Part shown: positions 10,773 to 22,245 of the stretch, in pieces
Numbering within the stretch: position 1 is the first letter of the stretch
Layout: each line of letters starts with the position of its first letter
Assembly (NCBI GenBank): GCA_004794785.1
Contig: SJOL01004010.1
Location: 134,817-198,816, forward strand
Reading direction: 5' to 3'
DNA: 64,000 nt
Source of the DNA: Opisthorchis felineus
Taxonomy: Eukaryota > Platyhelminthes > Trematoda > Opisthorchiida > Opisthorchiidae
The notes under the pieces: generated by a model
The model's input: the letters and a program-made list of their open reading frames with translations, nothing else
Told to the model about the DNA's origin: nothing
Databases searched by the model: none
Program-made: the position numbers and the translations under genes

Positions 10773-13700
10773 CAGTTTGTCAACTCCGTGGTGGCCTCAA
10801 ACCATTTAAAAGCGAAATGGCATATTGCTTTGCTTATGTCGACGGAAACCTGAAGTGCTTCAACACAAGGGAATGTTTGAAAACTCTTACATCACCCAGC
10901 GAACTATTGGTCATAAATGGTTGCCTTAGAAGGGTACACCCCCTACACGGTGTCCTGGTGCTAAGCTTTTCAAAAAATTTAATTCTCTCTATCTCACACT
11001 TCTCTTTATTACCCTAGAAACATAGAGTTTACTCCAGTCTAAGTGAATTTTGAGCATTACACTTGTCAACTCACCTTGCACTATAATCTTTTCTGGCATG
11101 TGTCTGGTGGTTTTCTTTTTATTCTTGGTGCACTCAATGTGTTCTAACACTCTCACGTTTTCCCAAATGCCTTCAAAATTGGTTTTGGGAGGAGACTGGA
11201 AACGTTTCGCCGAACTGAGCAACTAGCGCTCGTTAACTGCACAAATTCATTTCGTATCATACTGGTTAACCACGACCTTTCAGTAAACCCTCTATACCGG
11301 TAGCTCAATTTGTTTGCATTCTCTTATTTATGCACAACGTTCAAATTCTGAGAAAACCAAGAAGGTCCGTTAAAATACAGCAAATCAAGGCGGTTCTGTT
11401 TGAAATCCTGGGTCAATGAATGTTTCATTGGAGAATTTTAGCAGTGGTTGACATTAACTCTTCCAAATCTGGAAAATTATCTATGCCATAGACTTTCGGG
11501 ATTCCAACACTCTCCTGGATACTCATGCCAATTTATTTGCTCATTTGCAGACTAAATCGATACACTTCTAATTGACGTCCTTCCACTGGTGATTGCAGCT
11601 TAAGAGAACATCATACGACATTCTGCATTCCACAAACCTGAGTGACGTTTACAGAGTACGCACACCTATTCGTCATTACTTTGCTTAAGCCAGCACAGGT
11701 TTGCTTCTATTTACGCAGCTGATGCCAAAGCAGCAGGGCAGAGCCGAACAACTGGCTATGATTGGCGGAGAAACCAATCCTCAGGCTGCGATACTGAACA
11801 AGTTGATTTGATGCGGATTGCTGTTGGTTCATCTGTAGCCTGATCCTCCAGCACAGCAGAGTAAACCCAGGTCTAAGGCCTAGTAGGTAACAAGTAAAAG
11901 AGCAGTAACTTGAATTTGTAGCGGGGCGTTTGATGGTTAGAGTCTCGCTTTCTGCATGTTAAGTAGAAAAGGCGGGGTATACACTGAAAGGAGGTACGTT
12001 GAATGAAGCTGATTCGCCTACCAAAACATGAACGTTCTATTTCCGTCATAGTAGAAATGTCGCTTTTTAGCTTCAACGTCTTGCGTCATACTATGTGGTA
12101 GAAATTCTGAGTGATTCCCCGGTGTGACAGCCCTCACAAGAGGTAGGTTTTTTAGCGATATTCGAAAACCTCCGGGTTGTACCAAAGAAACTGTTCTTTT
12201 CGATGCTCGTCTAAAGCCGACCAACGCAAACTGAATAATTATGTGACAATCATGGAAAAAAAACAAGCTTGCTGGTTGATAAATAAGTTCTTACTGTTTT
12301 CGAATGTATTTTCTGCCTGGTAATTAGAACGATAGGAAGATAAAACCAAGTTTCAGCATTTTTCCACAGCTAGGTTTTGTTAAAGAGTCACGGATCTTCT
12401 AAGCAAAATATGTGTATCCGTCACCAAACAGAGAGCAGGAGTTGCCTGAAGGGTTTCATGAAATCTTCTGCCCAGATTAGATAGGTTGATTTACCACTGC
12501 TTGTTTCAATAGCTAACCACCAACGCATATGTATCTGGTGAACCCACTATATTATAAGCCAAGCACCATGGGGTTGGATTTCTTACCGCATGTATTTTCA
12601 TTCATTGCTTGAATTCTCGTCTCCCTTTTTAATTCTTTTGAGGAAACTCATTGGTCCAAGCAGGTTGTACGGATAATTGGCTAGGGTTGACACTCAACTT
12701 CGTCCGTTTAATAGATTTTGAAATGCAAAAAACCATCCAGAGTTCAGTTGAAGGTTAAGACCTATTTTAACGGTCACTCCGAATGGACAACCATGAAGCA
12801 AAACGGAATTGTCCCTCATTCAGGATATCAATTAGAAGTGAGAATTATTCCCTAAACACTTTCGTTGATGCTGTTTACACGCTTATTCACTCGTCCCTGG
12901 ATTATGCTGACCTTGTTTGCAAGGTCTTTCTAATGTGCCTAATTGGTCCTATGAGCTCTGATCAAACACATCACCATCGATCTGGACTCACTGAAGCTGC
13001 CGCGTTACGATTCCGAATCAATATTTTCTTTAACGGGCTTCTGTGGTGGTTGATTCGGGCTCATAATTGCCCACTGAAACTGAGTGGTATACATACTACT
13101 GGAACATTTAGCCATTCGCAGTCTTTTACATATTGTGCTACTGCAAATGCCGTTTGCTGCTTTCGTCATCACAATGCGCACTTTAGTCTAAAGTCATGGG
13201 AACATGAAGTTTAGCAAAGAGCGTCAGGTTGTATTCGGCTTGTTGATGGTCTCAAGTTGGAAGCTGATTGACCAAATCAGACCGCGCGATTAAAAATAGG
13301 TAATCTTAAATTGAACTTTTGGTCCGAATGACGAGACCCCAGGTATTTCTGAGCCTGCAACTGCAGGACTTGGGGTAGTATCCATAAAATGGCCCAGTTT
13401 TCCGGAAAACTTGCAGCTCGTCAGGGCTGATCCGGATTACTCTGAAAGAATTGGTATTGTACCCAAGAATTGGTCAACCATTGGTCAGGGTCAAACGGAA
13501 TATCTCGAAACACGTTTTGGCTACTTGAACAGACATTTTGGAGCAGTTCTTGTCTTCGGCATGTCACCGATTATATGATGTAAGCTACCTATATACGTCG
13601 AGTTCCGACCAATTGTTGTCCTGCAGAGTGCTCCCAAAGGTTGTTTAGTTAGTAAAAGAAAACTCGAATATATATTTCTCTTGTAAACATCATCCAAAAA

Positions 13701-15796
13701 ATCACTACATCTATTTTTTATCACGGCGCAATGGAGTGGATTTGCCGATACATCATCAAAATGCTAGCAACTGTTGAAACAAAAAACAGCAGTACAAAGT
13801 AAGTGTTGCATGAAAAAATATGTAACTAGCTGGAACAATCAAGAACTGAACACAACCGAGTGTGATTCCAAATCTGACTGTAGCGATAATCAGAACAAAT
13901 ACTTCACTGAAGGAGACGTTTCATGTTCGCGTATGTGAGCGTAGGTGAGATGCATGGAACATGTAGATAGATGTGAAGTATAGGGTAGTAAGTAAACTCG
14001 CTCATTCGGGTTTTCACGGCCTGCCCGAACATACGTGACTGAGTAACCCACAACCAATTGTGCCATTGTCTTCATCCCAACGGATCACTCATTCAGTCTA
14101 ACTGTCAAAGACTGGTCGGTAGCAAACCAGAATACGGTTTCCCTATGGTGCATTGTAGCTAGAATTCCATGCTAACGTAAAAGCATCACTTGTATTACGT
14201 CTATACAACCCGTACTTCCCCTGACCTAGTGAGTTTGTTACCTGGTTTAGTTTCGGCCGTTTTTAAGTCGTGATTGTTTCTTCTACGGAGCCGTTGTTCG
14301 GAGCAACATTTTTGTTCATATTTCCTTTTTAAGTATCCCAGGAAGGTCTGATTAAATATCGCATTGACCCTTCACACATGTGTGTATGATTTCGGTGGCA
14401 ACTGGCGACGGTAAAGAACAAAATTAGAATTCCTCAAAACTGATCACCACATATGAACTGCCTAGTTCACAAAGTCTACACAAGCTGGATACCACAGCAC
14501 CATCATGATAAATTATCCAGATGTATTTAATGAAATCAAGGAACAGTGTTGCTGTATGCTGAGGAGATTACGTCGCTCAACCTTTATTACGTTTATAGCA
14601 CTCCAAATCTCCTTAAATGTGGCTGACCATCAAACGTTACCAGCTGGGATGCGACACATGACAGACCGTAGTGTATAAAGAGCTCAGGCACAATAGTCAT
14701 ATAATGTGAATACCAGGTTTCGAAAATTTAAACTGACATACAGATGGAATATGAAATACATGACACCCAAAGATGGTTTCCTGGGAGTTGCCAATAGGGT
14801 TACGAGCAGCTCACTTTGGAAATTGTGAGGCTCTGAAATGAGAAATAAGATTTGAAGGTAAGTCGAGTCAGCATATCACGCGTATAATTAACAAAAAACA
14901 TTTTCTGCGCATTCAGGCAAGCCATAGCCATTCGACTATCATTCAGCATCTCTTTTGGGCTCCTTAGCAAAAAGGGAAATCGCCATAGTGAGTGTTCAGT
15001 ACTCAGCGTTTCGACCGCCGTGGTGGGCTTAGTCGGGAGCAAAGTGATCGAAATAACAAAGGACCCTTGCGAACACAGAACGACAGGATTTGCATTCCCT
15101 CGGTTTTATTTACTTGCCATAGTCTAGATGATCTTTTAATTCACCGATTTAGTGCCTCTGGGGCTTTTATATTTCACCTACACGTATTTCTAAAGTCCTT
15201 AGCTATTGTAACTTTCTCTGTGATTGGAAGCCACCAACTCTAGACGTTTGTCTTCCTGAAACCTTTAGTCTTGGTATCACAAACTCTTGAAATATACCCG
15301 GGGGAAGATTGATAATCTATTTAGAGTTATGTTCTCGCGAACCCCTGCTCCGTAAATCATTTGATGTCGTAGAACATACTGCTTTTTTGGGTTCCTCTCA
15401 TGTGCCATTAATTGAATTTTTCGTGGGATCGGCAAGCGCAATTCATGATGTATTGAGCATTGGTAGACAATAGCTTTCCAAATAGTTAGACGAAGTCCAG
15501 TCAATTAACATTCTCTTTTGGGGCAGCGGTGGGGGCGCAGTTACGAGAGCGGCGTATATTGAACCAGTGCAATGTATGCCACTTCTGGTTTTGGTCTGTC
15601 GACCCCAAACCATCAGCAGTGAGATATGATGGACGCGCATAAACTAATGGTCTTTTGTTTAACTCGAAATTGAACTGTCTAGGTGAACTCTCTCACGTGC
15701 TCATTCACTGGCAAGAATGCTCCACAAGGCTGTTCTGTTGCTGTTTACTTACGTACACAAATAAAATCGAAGATTCAGCACTGACGTGGATGACAG
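10772..15796. other. No gene identified
   Basis: Several open frames of 60-143 codons (for example 12783-13214 plus) are within chance expectation for this length. One 64-codon plus-strand segment near 13370-13563 has a plausible acceptor but no recognisable family. Confidence 0.4.
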
Positions 15797-15945
15797 ACCA
15801 ACCCATTGCTTCGCACCACTACACTCTCTAACACGCACTGATGATGTCAGCTCGACTGGTGATGAAACGTTTGCAATCAGATTGCCCAGCTCTGTAAACA
15901 TACCAACGACCATCTACGCTACCTAAGCTACCAACATTTTCCCCT
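15797..15945 (+). repeat. Family A repeat with hammerhead-like core
   Basis: CTGATGA at 15838-15844, then a potential stem II (GTCAGC paired with GGTGAT, one mismatch), then GAAAC from 15864. The downstream consensus TTGCAATC...TTGCCCAGCTCT...ACCAACGACC and the 40 bp upstream both recur at 51725-51865. Hammerhead motifs of this form are known from Penelope-like elements and other retroelements; the repeat class here is inferred. Confidence 0.65.
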
Positions 15946-16264
15946 ATAGAAAACACAACAGGCTGTTTGGGAGAGCATAACGTATCAGTACCTACCAAAA
16001 GCAACATAAATTTGTGATATCTTGGTCAAATGTAAATCTGAAATGTCTCCATTATCTTAGAATTTACTCCTTCGTGATGGAGACTGGTTCCCAAGTCTAA
16101 GCATTAGGGAACTCCTTTAGCTTTCGATAATCCATATTATTAGAACAAAAACTTGGTGCTCAGTGTCTTTCTCCGTCTCCCATTGGTGATGATAATGAAG
16201 CAGCACTATGTAACTGCTTGCAAAACATCTAACTGACTATAAAGGAAACTACCCCTTTATGAAA

Positions 16265-16412
16265 ATATACTGCGATATCTTGAATATCGTGCCAACTGAA
16301 ACGTGAGGCGGCCTGTGTGCCGCAAATTCAGTTGAAGAATAGCATAAATGAGAGATTCAGTTGAGTCTCTCGTGAAAACCAAGTTGATTTGCAAATGAGT
16401 GTATTTATCGAA
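16265..16412 (-). repeat. Family B-related repeat, configuration 1
   Basis: Contains GCGATATCTTGAATATCG, GAGGCGGCCTG and a reverse-complement block 1 ending GATTTGCAAATGAGTGTATT. Read on the minus strand the block order and orientation match 868-1100. The stem-loop part is not conserved. Confidence 0.65.
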
Positions 16413-19084
16413 ATCTAACTGACTACATACAACTGAGCGGCTTTCCCGAATTTCGGAATCCTCACCGCTTCACTGACACAGCTCACGGTGCAGTGGTCAA
16501 CAAATAGGAAGTCAAATCTGTGTGCGTACTTCGGTTCCCATCAACTTCATTTCTATGTTGGATTTAGTAGGCCAGAGGGAATGTATTTCCCTCTTGTTAA
16601 TTTTGCAAGTCAGTTCGCTCTCGGACTGATAGTACAACAACACCCCTCTGACCTTCATTGCCTTATCTCCATATCCTACAGTTTTTCCTGAGCTCACATT
16701 TTAATGCTTAGTCTTGCGACCCGATTCACGGTGAAATTCCACAATCAGATTTACATTATCTCTCATGGAGAGTAAGTCGCGCTGGTGAGGCTGGAGAGGC
16801 AATAAATTCAACGGGTATATCGAAATTACTTCCTAAGAAAACACCACTTTTGGGATACGAAAAAGTGTAGCATAGCTTGTCACTTAGTGTTATACCACCT
16901 TGACGTGAGGGACTTTCCAGTACAAGGTTGAAGAAGCTGTCAGAATCCCAAATCTACCCGATAAATGAGTTATTTCGATTGCGTTTAGCCCTGAAGCAGA
17001 CTGCACTGTGGCACCCGCAAAACCTCGAAAATCAAAAGGTTCAAACGAGGTTTTAGAAATATGTGTGATGCTGTAAACATATTGATGAGAATGAAAAAAG
17101 ACGTTATACAGCTGTTCCTGTGTATCGGGTCAAGTAGCTTCGAATCCAAAAGGAATCCTATGTATATAAAAAAGACAGGACCATCCAAAGTCAACGTCAC
17201 ATCAATTAATAAATCCCGTGAGACAATAAAACCCACTTGTCCGCACTAAACGAATAAATTATTGTCGACATCAAAAGTGATTAACACTGTGACGAAGCTC
17301 CCACAATGTTTGATTTTCAGCAGGGGAAATAAGAAGGATACGGGCACAACGCAGAAAGAACACAACCAGAAACCTTGAAATGTCCAATAATACTGGGAAA
17401 CAGAAATCAGCACTGTCCAGAATAGCAATTTTTGCATTTCGTTTCCCCACTAGCATTTGACAGGTTGACAGATTCACGCTTCACATTCCCAGTAACTGCG
17501 GATACCATTTAACCATCACGTGAGTGGACAAGTTCTTCCACAGTAAGAAATGGTTACATCTGAGACCCACTTGGCCTCACAATGCAGGCCAATGATCTGC
17601 TTACATAGCAGACAAACATTTTGTGGTTAAATTTACATAGCGCAGATTTTAGCCGTAACTATATATTTTTTTGTGAAAATTGTGTCTTTCCTATGTTACG
17701 TCTGCAGGCCAGTACACAAGTACAAAATTTCAGTATTTGCTCTCTTGTGTCATCCTGAAGTATGACCTTTCGATGCCAAACTCACGGCCACAGTTTTGAA
17801 GCAAATACCCGATTGGCCATACTTGATTTTTTGCCATCTTGCTAGCGTCAGAAATCGAGAACTACGATCATTTTGCCCTCCCATTACACTCACAACCTTC
17901 TAAGACTTGTGACATTTCAAAACGCTTTGGAACGGTGGTTATCTTGAAGCTCCTGCATATTTCGGCAGTACTAAACTCGAGCTGCAGTTTAGAGTCCTCT
18001 AGTTTATTGACACAACAAATATGACTGTGCACCTCTTAGCCGATGCACAGGTGCACAGCGGCGTGCATAGGACTGATTGTTTGTCTGGTCAACAGTCGGT
18101 CAAATGAAATTAAGTACAAAATGTTTCTACATAAAACTCGACTTATAGTGGACGAAGTCCTTTTGAGGTCAGCTTACATTCTTTTGCTGTTCTGACTGTC
18201 GTCCTAGTTAATATATATGAATGCGCAATAGGTAGACCAAGCAGACTTACTGAATAGTTACGTACGTGGATCCATTGTGCTGGTCGATAACCCGTGCGTT
18301 TTCAAGTTCTCCCTAGAAATCTCTCTGTGATACCAAATTCGGCAATAATACCGTTTGTCTGTCCTCTCTAGCCGCATTAGCCATGATATCTTTGTTTCCG
18401 GAATCCGGTTGCCTCTTCCGGACCACAAAGCCATAAGAATTGCAGCCCTATTACCTGAATTCCGCTCGTTGTGCTTACGTGAACTGAAAATGGGTCCACG
18501 TCAGTCATTTGGTTTCGTCCTAGTTTACAGTATGGGTTTGTCGCATACGGTATCTCATATGTTTGGAGACATCTTAAGCAAGCGTATGGAGCTTGACAAC
18601 GTAAAGACAGGCAAAACATTTTCTGCCGAATTTCACGAGATGTAAGGTTTGCTGCCAACAGTGAGGTGACAACAAAAAATTATGTTAGCTGAAGGATTAA
18701 TACGGAAAATCGTTGAGTTCAGAATAAAAAGTCAGTTAGCTTTCAAGTCTAATTCGAGAAGTTAAAATATTTCGGGCACTTTTCTTCAGTATCACACCAA
18801 AGGAAATTAGGATAGTGTTCTCGCTGAATCTCAGCCAACTTCACAGATTTGTGGGAGGGATGAGAATTGTACACCCAGAATCCATCATTAAAACTGACAT
18901 AAAGTTCTTGACGGAACGCTACAAATAAAGTTGGTGAAAACTCTCTGACAACCACCAATCGTCACTCTAATTGGTGCTCATCACGAAGGCGCATTTTTTA
19001 AGCTTCCGTCAAACTTGTGCTCTACTTGAATCAAAATAGGGCGCAGTTTAAGAAATCCACTCAGTCGCACTCATTCGGAGCAGC
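16413..19084. other. No gene identified
   Basis: Open segments at 17043-17216, 17861-17946 and 18372-18600 (plus) and 18932-18749 (minus) have splice-like borders, but no homology I can name. Confidence 0.4.
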
Positions 19085-19200
19085 AGGTGGTCAGTGTGAG
19101 GCACATTCAGTTGAAGAATGTGATAGACGAGAGATTCACATCTGATTCAGCTCAGTAAAACATTAAGAACAAATTAATTTGGGATTGAGCGTAGTTCATC
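19085..19200 (-). repeat. Family B-related repeat, degraded
   Basis: Shares GAGGCACATTCAGTTGAAGA and GAGAGATTCA with 16312-16360, followed by a decayed inverted block 1. Confidence 0.5.
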
Positions 19201-19429
19201 AACACAAACTGAAATCATTTGCATTGATTGAAACCATGCATTAATAGGCTGTTGGCGCAGTGCTTTTTATGATCAGCTGTATTCTACAGCAAAGCAATTG
19301 CCGGACTAAGCTTGAATTAGCGAAATGTCAGAGTTCAATTTCTCCAGGTCACCATGCTCAACAAATCGCTCAGACTGACGGCCTAAAAATCCCGAAAAGA
19401 GTTTTAAATACAGTCAGACTATATTGAGA

Positions 19430-19548
19430 GACGCGGATATGTAGGTACGTGCTGCCGGTGCATTCAATCCTTCGTAGAAGCTCGAAGCAGCGAAGCATCG
19501 GTGTTGAATACTGATGTCATGCTGTTGATGATGATGATGATGATGACC
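19430..19548 (+). repeat. 3' end of an RTE-like element with (GAT)n tail
   Basis: GCAGCGAAGCATCGGTGTTG then ACTGATGTC, followed by seven GAT units at about 19524-19544. Same terminal block as 668-757. No coding part is attached. Confidence 0.6.
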
Positions 19549-20435
19549 CTACAAATATTATGCACTCCGCGCGCATGTGAATTGTAATTTGGTGCTTCCC
19601 ACCACAACATTATGTATGTTTTCGTTGAGCTGATTTGTGTGCATGAAAGAAGACCTAAAATGCTAAAACAAAACAGGATTTCTTTTAAACTTTACTTCAA
19701 TATTCTTGAGGACTTCCTGAGAGTATTTTACTTATTGTACCAGCTACTCGAAAGCTAATTCAGTAGCCAATTCAAGTAACCGGAATCGGTTTGCAGCTGC
19801 AGAATCTTGAAGTATCCGTGATAACCAGCAAAAATGAGGCCTCAAGACGATGCAGGGCAAAAAACTCAAACCCAAAATGCATTTCCGCTGAGTGTGTCAA
19901 GGAAATAATCTCCAAGGATGATGGTTCATAGATCCACATTTTCTCCCAAATCATTACTGGGTTCCTAACCATCATGTAGTTATACGGTAAAGTAAAAATA
20001 GAGCGTGTTACAAGTCATGTATCGCATAATTCAGACAGCCATATGTAAACAGTGATGCAAGGGATAAGAGACCAAAAGTTTTACTATTGGCATTCTGCTC
20101 AAAATTATATCAGAAAAGGATGAGGTTATATCGTTTCACACTGTACAAGTGGACGGATTATATATATCGCGAAGGCGGACACTCTTGAAATAACGCTCTC
20201 CCGAAGCCTACGTCATTAGAACTCCTCAAAGGGTTGTCCTTCAGAGATCCGGCAGAATTATTGCACACCATATGTAAAGTTTATTACTTTTAACCTAAAC
20301 GGAGCATGCATTTCACTTTCACATAATCTGAACAGTCCCCCTTCTGTTCTTTCGCAATTAGCTTGGTGAGTCTAAACCAAGCTCGAATCTCGCTCATATC
20401 ATGGTTCATCAGCAGTGCACACCCTTGACCGTACT

Positions 20436-20495
20436 TGGGTTTGAACTCTGCATGTGTGAGATTAGAGACAAGCGTGTTACCAGTACTCCACCAGG
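20436..20495 (-). repeat. tRNA-derived SINE head (pol III promoter-like)
   Basis: On the minus strand TGGAGTACTGG matches an A box and GAGTTCAAACCC a B box, spaced as in a tRNA gene. The sequence between does not support a functional tRNA. Confidence 0.45.
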
Positions 20496-20566
20496 GCACG
20501 CTGAAAATTCCTGAATCATAACATCTGAATGGGCAAGCGTGTCCACGCTCATCATCGGCATCTGTG

Positions 20567-20592
20567 CTGATGAGTTCTAATAAGAGCAAAAC
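20567..20592 (+). ncRNA. Decayed hammerhead-like core (third type)
   Basis: CTGATGA, then GTTCT/AGAGC as a five-base-pair stem II around loop AATA, then AAAAC where the functional core needs GAAAC. G12 would be A, so activity is not expected. The layout resembles the hammerhead carried by the schistosome Sm-alpha SINE (family knowledge). Confidence 0.4.
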
Positions 20593-20599
20593 TCGAGGA

Positions 20600-22128
20600 G
20601 TGTGAATGAGGACTGTCCAAAACAGAGAGAGGAGTGAATCTGAATTCTTCAAATCCCGCAACCATCTATAAAGAACATTTAGTTTAAAAATCTTAGACGT
20701 TACCTGCCTTGTTTCCTTTTTTGAGGGATAGCATATATATTATATCAATAGAATGAATTCAGTTAGTTTTCTAGTTTGTTTTAGGAAACTGCCTGCTTTC
20801 GACACGTAAGGTAATGTTTTCCAACTTAGAATCGTTCTTGAAGTAGACATTTTATCTTGCACGCGGTAGTTTTGTATTGTAGGTCAAAATTGGTCTTAAA
20901 TGGTTCTCTTCAGCTGAACACAGTAGGATCAATCGCCCTAAGTCTAGGCTCATAATTCGGGCCCGTAAGCTAAAGGCAGCTGACAGCAGTATGCTGAGAG
21001 CACTGCGTAGGAAAACAATTTTTTTCCCACAAAGTACAACATTTTGGGTCATCAGGATATAGTATTTTATCAATCACGCCTTGTAAAGTAGGCAGACAGA
21101 GTAGTTTTGGGAACGCTTTCAGTAGCATGACTGATACCTTCCGATGCCTGAACACATATTTGTGTTCGGTTTTGCTGCTAAATTGTTGAACTGAAATCAG
21201 TGGTGTGCTCATTAAATTTCAGTCTCATCGGCCTTTGCTCCATTCAACGTTGTTTCATAGGTTTTGCAGTTCACTTAGATGAACGCGTGCACCCATATCT
21301 TGCCAACGCAGTCCGGGATTCGATAATCACTTTGCGTTATTCGCAGTTGTGTTCAAATGAAGCCTTCTAACAGGTTCACAGGCATAATACAGGCATAATA
21401 ATAACAGAGGTCAAAAGTACCCCAGAAGGGGAGCTTCCCATTTTGGACCGAAAAATGATTTCGCTCCATGGGATTCGATGGTTAGGATGATGTTATGATA
21501 CAGTGCACCAATGTTTTTTTGGATTTTTATCACAGTCTTTGCATTTAGTTTCTAAATGAGGGAGGTAACTGGTAAACCTGGCTAATGTGGTGATCAGTGT
21601 GTATAAATTGATTGCAGCAGAAAGCTGATAACCCATTCGGTAATCGCCGTAACATCTATTCATATGTGCCAACGAACTGCAATCAATATGGAAGAATGAT
21701 GAAAATGAAAGGGGTGGTGTAGTTTGTTTGCAACGGGCAAAAACTGGCGAGCATGTTGTGAGAATCACCAGATTTTACGTTACCACGTAGTTGGCCCGAA
21801 TTAATTCGTCAGAGTCATGAACCCGAAAAGGTTACGTATAAAAACGAGGAAACGCTAATTTCTACCGAACGGCAATGACAGAAAGCCGCAAGATGATAGT
21901 CATCCAAGATTTCCTGCAATAACGAAATAACTAAAATCCTGTATTATTGGCTCAGGTGAATGTCTGTATTGTCTACATACCCTGTCAGTAGCACACCATA
22001 TTTATTCAACTCTAAAGCAGAACAGTGAAGAACAGTAACTGGAAAATCGATGTGGTCAGGAACATAAATGCTCATGTAAATGTTAGGTGGTGGTCATGGC
22101 GTAGTAAAGGAGTTATTTTGACAAGGAC
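20600..22128. other. No gene recognised
   Basis: AT-leaning intergenic DNA. A short tandem duplication of CAGGCATAATA lies near 21382-21404. Confidence 0.5.
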
Positions 22129-22245
22129 TCTCATTTGCACGCGATGGGTTTGCTTTTGACAAACTCTGGGACTGTGCCTATCTAATAAGCCCTAAGAATG
22201 GCGAAACTGCCGTCAAAGAATCCTCAGCAACCTTATGAATAACGT
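22129..22245 (+). repeat. Family B repeat with decayed hammerhead core
   Basis: Block 1-like CTCTCATTTGCACGCGATGG, then GGGACTGTGCCTAT, CTAATAA (for CTGATGA) at 22182-22188, a stem II-like segment, GAAAC at 22203-22207, GTC at 22212-22214, and TCTCAGCAACCTTATGA-like end. The order is the same as on the minus strand at 42385-42236. Confidence 0.65.

Noticed and set aside
11076..11222. A Lys-rich minus-strand segment ending at a near-perfect GTGAGT donor.
   Set aside because: No neighbouring minus-strand exon joins in phase, and the plus strand is open over the same bases.
13370..13563. A 64-codon plus-strand open segment after a CTGCAG acceptor, ending in a stop.
   Set aside because: Natural-looking peptide but no known motif; chance length.
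18372..18600. A 76-codon plus-strand segment with good acceptor and donor and a faint resemblance to a LON substrate-binding domain (SLCLREL...FGFVLV).
   Set aside because: The resemblance covers too few positions, and a frame of this length with splice-like ends is expected by chance in 64 kb.
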